NCBI RefSeq assembly: GCF_001911425.1
Contig: NZ_MPPL01000001.1
Coordinates: 492,057-537,821, forward strand
Length of the DNA stretch: 45,765 bases
Direction: 5' to 3'
Source of the DNA: Mucilaginibacter polytrichastri
GTDB lineage: Bacteria; Bacteroidota; Bacteroidia; Sphingobacteriales; Sphingobacteriaceae
The translations under genes were made by a program, and so were the position numbers. Below, piece by piece: positions 42,993 through 45,765 of this stretch. The stretch's first letter is position 1, and each line of letters starts with the position of its first letter. Under the pieces are notes generated by a model that saw nothing but the letters and a program-made list of their open reading frames with translations, had not been told where the DNA came from and searched no databases.

Positions 42993-44639
42993 ATGCAGGT
43001 TATGAGGTTTAGGCAATTCTCTTATTTACTATTTATTGTATTAATCAGTAGCTTTTCGTTAAGCAGCTGTAGCCAGAATCAACCGGCTAAAAAGCCTGCC
43101 AAGAAAGATTCTTTAGCCAAAGCATGGGATAAAACCATCCCCGGTAACTTTAGCGAGCAAGTGAGTTCTGTGTTTGATAGTACACAGATTAACTCGTTTG
43201 TTAAGCTGTATCCCAACCTCAAGACTTATACCGGCGATGTTGCCGAGTTTTACAAAAAAAGAAATTATGCTTATGCCTGGTTTGAGAACGGCACGCTGAT
43301 AGAACAAGCAGCTAACCTGGCCAACCGTGTAGGTAATTTAGAAAGAAACGGGGTTTACAAAGAATTACCCTATCAAAAAACGCTCGATTCGCTGATTAAT
43401 AACATCAGCCCAAAGAAAAAACAAACCGATATTAAACTCGAGCTGATGCTTACGTACCAGTACTTTGCTTTCTCGCAACTGGTATGGAGAGGGATGGACG
43501 AGTCGGCAAGTAAATCTGCAAAGTGGTATGTGCCGCGCAAAAAGGTTGATTATAACCAATACCTCGATAGCCTTTTAAGTGAGCCCGCTGGTAAAGGCCA
43601 CATTAACGAGCCTGTATATCGCCAGTACGAGTTATTGCGAAGCTACTTACGCAAATATCGTAAATTAGAAAAAGACGAAAGCTGGGCGCCAATAGCGGCA
43701 ACAAAGGCTTACAAAGCAGGCGATTCATCTGCGGTTATAACAACCATAAAAAGGCGCTTATACCTGCTCGAAGATTTTAAGGGCGATACCACAAACAAGG
43801 TATTTACGCCCGAATTGCAAACCGCTGTAAAGAGCTTTCAGGAAACACATGGCCTTACCGGTAACGGGATATTGAACAAGGCCACCATAGCCGAACTTAA
43901 TGTGCCGCTTAATAAGCGTATTACCACCATTTTAGTGAACATGGAACGTAGTCGCTGGCTGCCTGTAAGTATGGATTCTTATTATTTAGCCGTTAACATC
44001 CCCGAATTTAAACTACATGTGTACAATGCCGATAGTTTGTTGTGGAGCTGTAATGTGGTGGTGGGCCAAACGGTGCATCAAACCACGGTATTTTCGGGCG
44101 AGATTAAGTATGTAGTATTCAGCCCTTACTGGAACATCCCGCCGGGGATATTACAAAAAGAGATCATCCCGGGGATGAAACGCAATAAAAACTATTTGGC
44201 GCAGCATAATATGGAACTAACCGGATATGAAGGTGGTTTGCCGGCGGTAAGGCAAAAGCCTGGCCCAGAAAATTCACTGGGACTGGTTAAGTTTCTGTTC
44301 CCCAACAGCTATAATATTTATTTGCACGATACGCCTTCTAAATCATTATTCGGCGAAACCACCAGGGCGTTTAGCCACGGCTGCATCAGGGTGGGAGAGC
44401 CGGTTAAGCTGGCCAACTTTCTGCTAAAAGATTACACGCAATGGTCGCCCGAAAAAATAGATAAAGCCATGCACCAGGGCCGGGAGCAGTATTTTACGCT
44501 CACTAAAAAAGTGCCTGTTTATATCGCCTATCTAACCTCATTTGTAGACCGCGACGGTAAAGTAAACTTCCGCAAGGATATTTATAACCTGGATGACCAC
44601 CTGGCATCGATGATCGTATCTGGCAAGGGAAAATACTAA
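42993..44639 (+). CDS. L,D-transpeptidase (LdtD/YcbB-like) lipoprotein
   Basis: Periplasmic peptidoglycan crosslinking enzyme, 548 aa. A lipoprotein signal (FIVLISSFSLSSC, lipidated Cys near residue 26) is followed by a large N-terminal region with scaffold helices (about 60-240). A peptidoglycan-binding-like segment comes next (LQTAVKSFQETHGLTGNGIL near 275). The YkuD catalytic domain (about 320-490) follows, with VVGQTVHQTTVFSGEIKYVV, YLHDTPSKSLFGETTRAFSH, and the active-site HGCIRV (Cys464). This is the YcbB-type order with a bulky N-terminal region. It should make 3-3 crosslinks or attach envelope proteins. Regulation may involve the palindrome at 42962-42980. ATG at 42993, with an internal ATG three codons on. 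Confidence 0.9.
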   Translation: MQVMRFRQFSYLLFIVLISSFSLSSCSQNQPAKKPAKKDSLAKAWDKTIPGNFSEQVSSVFDSTQINSFVKLYPNLKTYTGDVAEFYKKRNYAYAWFENGTLIEQAANLANRVGNLERNGVYKELPYQKTLDSLINNISPKKKQTDIKLELMLTYQYFAFSQLVWRGMDESASKSAKWYVPRKKVDYNQYLDSLLSEPAGKGHINEPVYRQYELLRSYLRKYRKLEKDESWAPIAATKAYKAGDSSAVITTIKRRLYLLEDFKGDTTNKVFTPELQTAVKSFQETHGLTGNGILNKATIAELNVPLNKRITTILVNMERSRWLPVSMDSYYLAVNIPEFKLHVYNADSLLWSCNVVVGQTVHQTTVFSGEIKYVVFSPYWNIPPGILQKEIIPGMKRNKNYLAQHNMELTGYEGGLPAVRQKPGPENSLGLVKFLFPNSYNIYLHDTPSKSLFGETTRAFSHGCIRVGEPVKLANFLLKDYTQWSPEKIDKAMHQGREQYFTLTKKVPVYIAYLTSFVDRDGKVNFRKDIYNLDDHLASMIVSGKGKY

Positions 44640-44668
44640 AAAAAATACAGCCAGGTTATACACTACTA

Positions 44669-45535
44669 ATGAAAATAATTACAACCATTTTTATCGCCTT
44701 TCTAACCATTCAGGCCTTCTGCCAAACTAAAGATGCGGTTAAAGCCGATAAAGCCAAACCCTTTGTACTTGGGGTTACTGATGAAATTAATTCAAATGAG
44801 CTGGGAGAGAAGCGGGTTTTGAATATCTATCTTCCGGAAGGTTATAACAAAAAGGATACTGTTTCGTATCCCGTTACCTACCTCCTTGATGGCTCGGCCG
44901 ATGAGGATTTTATCCATGTTGTAGGCTTGTATCAATTTAATAGTTTCGAATGGATAAACCGCGTGCCTAAATCTATTGTAGTTGGTATAGCTACGGTAGA
45001 CAGGAAAAGGGATTACACCTATCCAACCACTATCGACGCCGATAAAAAGAGATATCCAACGGCAGGCCATTCTGATAAATTCATTGCATTTATTGAAAAA
45101 GAGCTGCAGCCGTTTATAGAAAAAAAATACAAGGCAAATAGCAATAAAACTATCATTGGCCAATCATTAGGCGGGCTGTTAGCCACAGAGATTTTGCTCA
45201 AAAAACCAACACTCTTTGGTAAATATATCATAGTTAGCCCGAGTATCTGGTGGGATAATGGTTCGTTACTAACTCAATCTTCTCCCATGCTGTTAAGTGC
45301 TTTTTCGCAAAAAATAGCAATTTATATTGGAGTGGGTAAAGAAGGACTTACACCTACACAAGTTTCCCGGGTGATGGAGGTAGATGCCAATTTATTAGCA
45401 GAGAAAATAAAAAAGACGCAAAGCAAAACGGTAACAGTTTATTTTGATTACCTCCCGGCAGAAGACCATGCAACTATTTCTCACCAGGCCATATTTAATG
45501 CTCTAAGATTGATCTATCCCGGTGATAAACATTAA
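44669..45535 (+). CDS. Secreted alpha/beta hydrolase (Fes/IroE-like esterase)
   Basis: Exported serine esterase of the putative-esterase (PF00756) group, 288 aa. Signal peptide MKIITTIFIAFLTIQAFC is followed by a typical opening strand set (KRVLNIYLPEGYNKKDTVSYPVTYLLDG), the nucleophile elbow GQSLGG, the oxyanion-near IVSPSIWWDN, and the C-terminal His in AEDHATISHQA. This resembles IroE/BesA-like siderophore esterases and feruloyl-esterase-like enzymes; the substrate cannot be told. It lies 29 bp after the L,D-transpeptidase and may be cotranscribed. ATG at 44669; strong two-way terminator downstream. Confidence 0.85.
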   Translation: MKIITTIFIAFLTIQAFCQTKDAVKADKAKPFVLGVTDEINSNELGEKRVLNIYLPEGYNKKDTVSYPVTYLLDGSADEDFIHVVGLYQFNSFEWINRVPKSIVVGIATVDRKRDYTYPTTIDADKKRYPTAGHSDKFIAFIEKELQPFIEKKYKANSNKTIIGQSLGGLLATEILLKKPTLFGKYIIVSPSIWWDNGSLLTQSSPMLLSAFSQKIAIYIGVGKEGLTPTQVSRVMEVDANLLAEKIKKTQSKTVTVYFDYLPAEDHATISHQAIFNALRLIYPGDKH

Positions 45536-45619
45536 CAGCTGCATAAGTTCTTTAGAGTTTAACCGAATAACGTAACCGGATAAGTCATATTTATTGGTTT
45601 GATACGGGTTCTTTGACAT

Positions 45620-45656
45620 AAAAAAAGGCCCTTAATCATCGATTAAAGGCCTTTTT
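45620..45656. terminator. Two-way terminator between esterase and tRNA-Asp
   Basis: AAAAAGGCC-TTAATC pairs with GATTAA-GGCCTTTTT around a 3-nt loop (one mismatch in 16). A and T runs on both sides allow use on both strands: the esterase on plus and the tRNA on minus. Confidence 0.9.
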
Positions 45657-45679
45657 GATGTTTTTGCTAACATATTTAG

Positions 45680-45753
45680 CGGAATGGACGGGACTCGAAC
45701 CCGCGACCTCCTGCGTGACAGGCAGGCATTCTAACCAGCTGAACTACCACTCC
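45680..45753 (-). tRNA. tRNA-Asp (GTC)
   Basis: On the minus strand a 74-nt cloverleaf folds completely. The acceptor stem is GGAGTGG/CCATTCC plus discriminator G. The D arm GTTC/GAAT has an AGCTGGTTA loop. The anticodon stem CCTGC/GCAGG encloses CTGTCAC with anticodon GTC, and the T arm is GCGGG-TTCGAGT-CCCGT. The CCA end is not encoded. It reads toward the two-way terminator at 45620. Confidence 0.95.
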
Positions 45754-45765
45754 TCCCGTTTGGGA

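Overview
The window looks like the chromosome of a Bacteroidota bacterium, most likely Sphingobacteriaceae (Mucilaginibacter/Pedobacter-like). The signs are gliding-type gldA and fused gldF-gldG genes, two TonB-dependent receptors with a carboxypeptidase-like N-terminal domain, DUF4397 lipoproteins, RNase Y, Bacteroidota-type -7 promoter boxes (TAnnTTTG), and very many short intergenic palindromic repeats. No phage, CRISPR array, rRNA operon or replication origin is visible. Most genes are housekeeping or envelope genes, so the unusual content lies mainly between them and at their edges.

Layout. 1-5.9 kb: gldA, a GIY-YIG nuclease gene framed by 30-bp inverted repeats, gldFG, a low-G+C two-gene cassette bounded by 63-bp direct repeats copied from the gldFG 3' end, then dnaN. 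5.9-9.3 kb: two DUF4397 lipoproteins, a DedA protein, and a Zn-dependent phospholipase C-like protein on the minus strand. 9.4-16.1 kb: rpsT, radC, pheT, a small coiled-coil gene, zapA, a 6S-like RNA, rny and a DUF962-like membrane protein. 16.3-20.9 kb: an Oar-like TonB receptor and a Xre/RES toxin-antitoxin pair. 20.9-28.3 kb: a Tyr/Pro-rich secreted protein, an OlsF-type aminolipid synthase, a ComEA-like protein, then guaA, a PBP1-type lipoprotein and an RsmB-like methyltransferase that overlap or abut. 28.4-34.7 kb: a pentameric ligand-gated channel homologue, a 57-aa membrane microprotein, a second TonB receptor, and a marC/MFS/nitrilase run. 34.7-40.7 kb: two amino-acid permeases flanking the membrane pyrophosphatase hppA. 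40.8-45.8 kb: PBP4-type dacB, a 74-aa unknown, an L,D-transpeptidase, an esterase, and tRNA-Asp on the minus strand.

The most distinctive feature is a set of intergenic palindromes. The family with arms near CGTCATTGCGAGGTACGAAG occurs as about 100-bp hairpins at 24.2, 36.7 and 40.7 kb, decayed at 42.4 kb, and as the two ends of a 442-bp unit that carries the GIY-YIG gene. This suggests a nuclease-linked repeat system analogous in layout to REP/RAYT. Other families occur at 1 and 21.4 kb, at 8.2 kb, at 10.5 and 40.9 kb, and at 8.3 and 15.6 kb. Several of these run into coding regions and appear to have supplied new protein ends or start regions. The second notable structure is the 63-bp-direct-repeat cassette (DUF6338-like membrane protein plus a 45-aa proline-rich peptide) between gldFG and dnaN.
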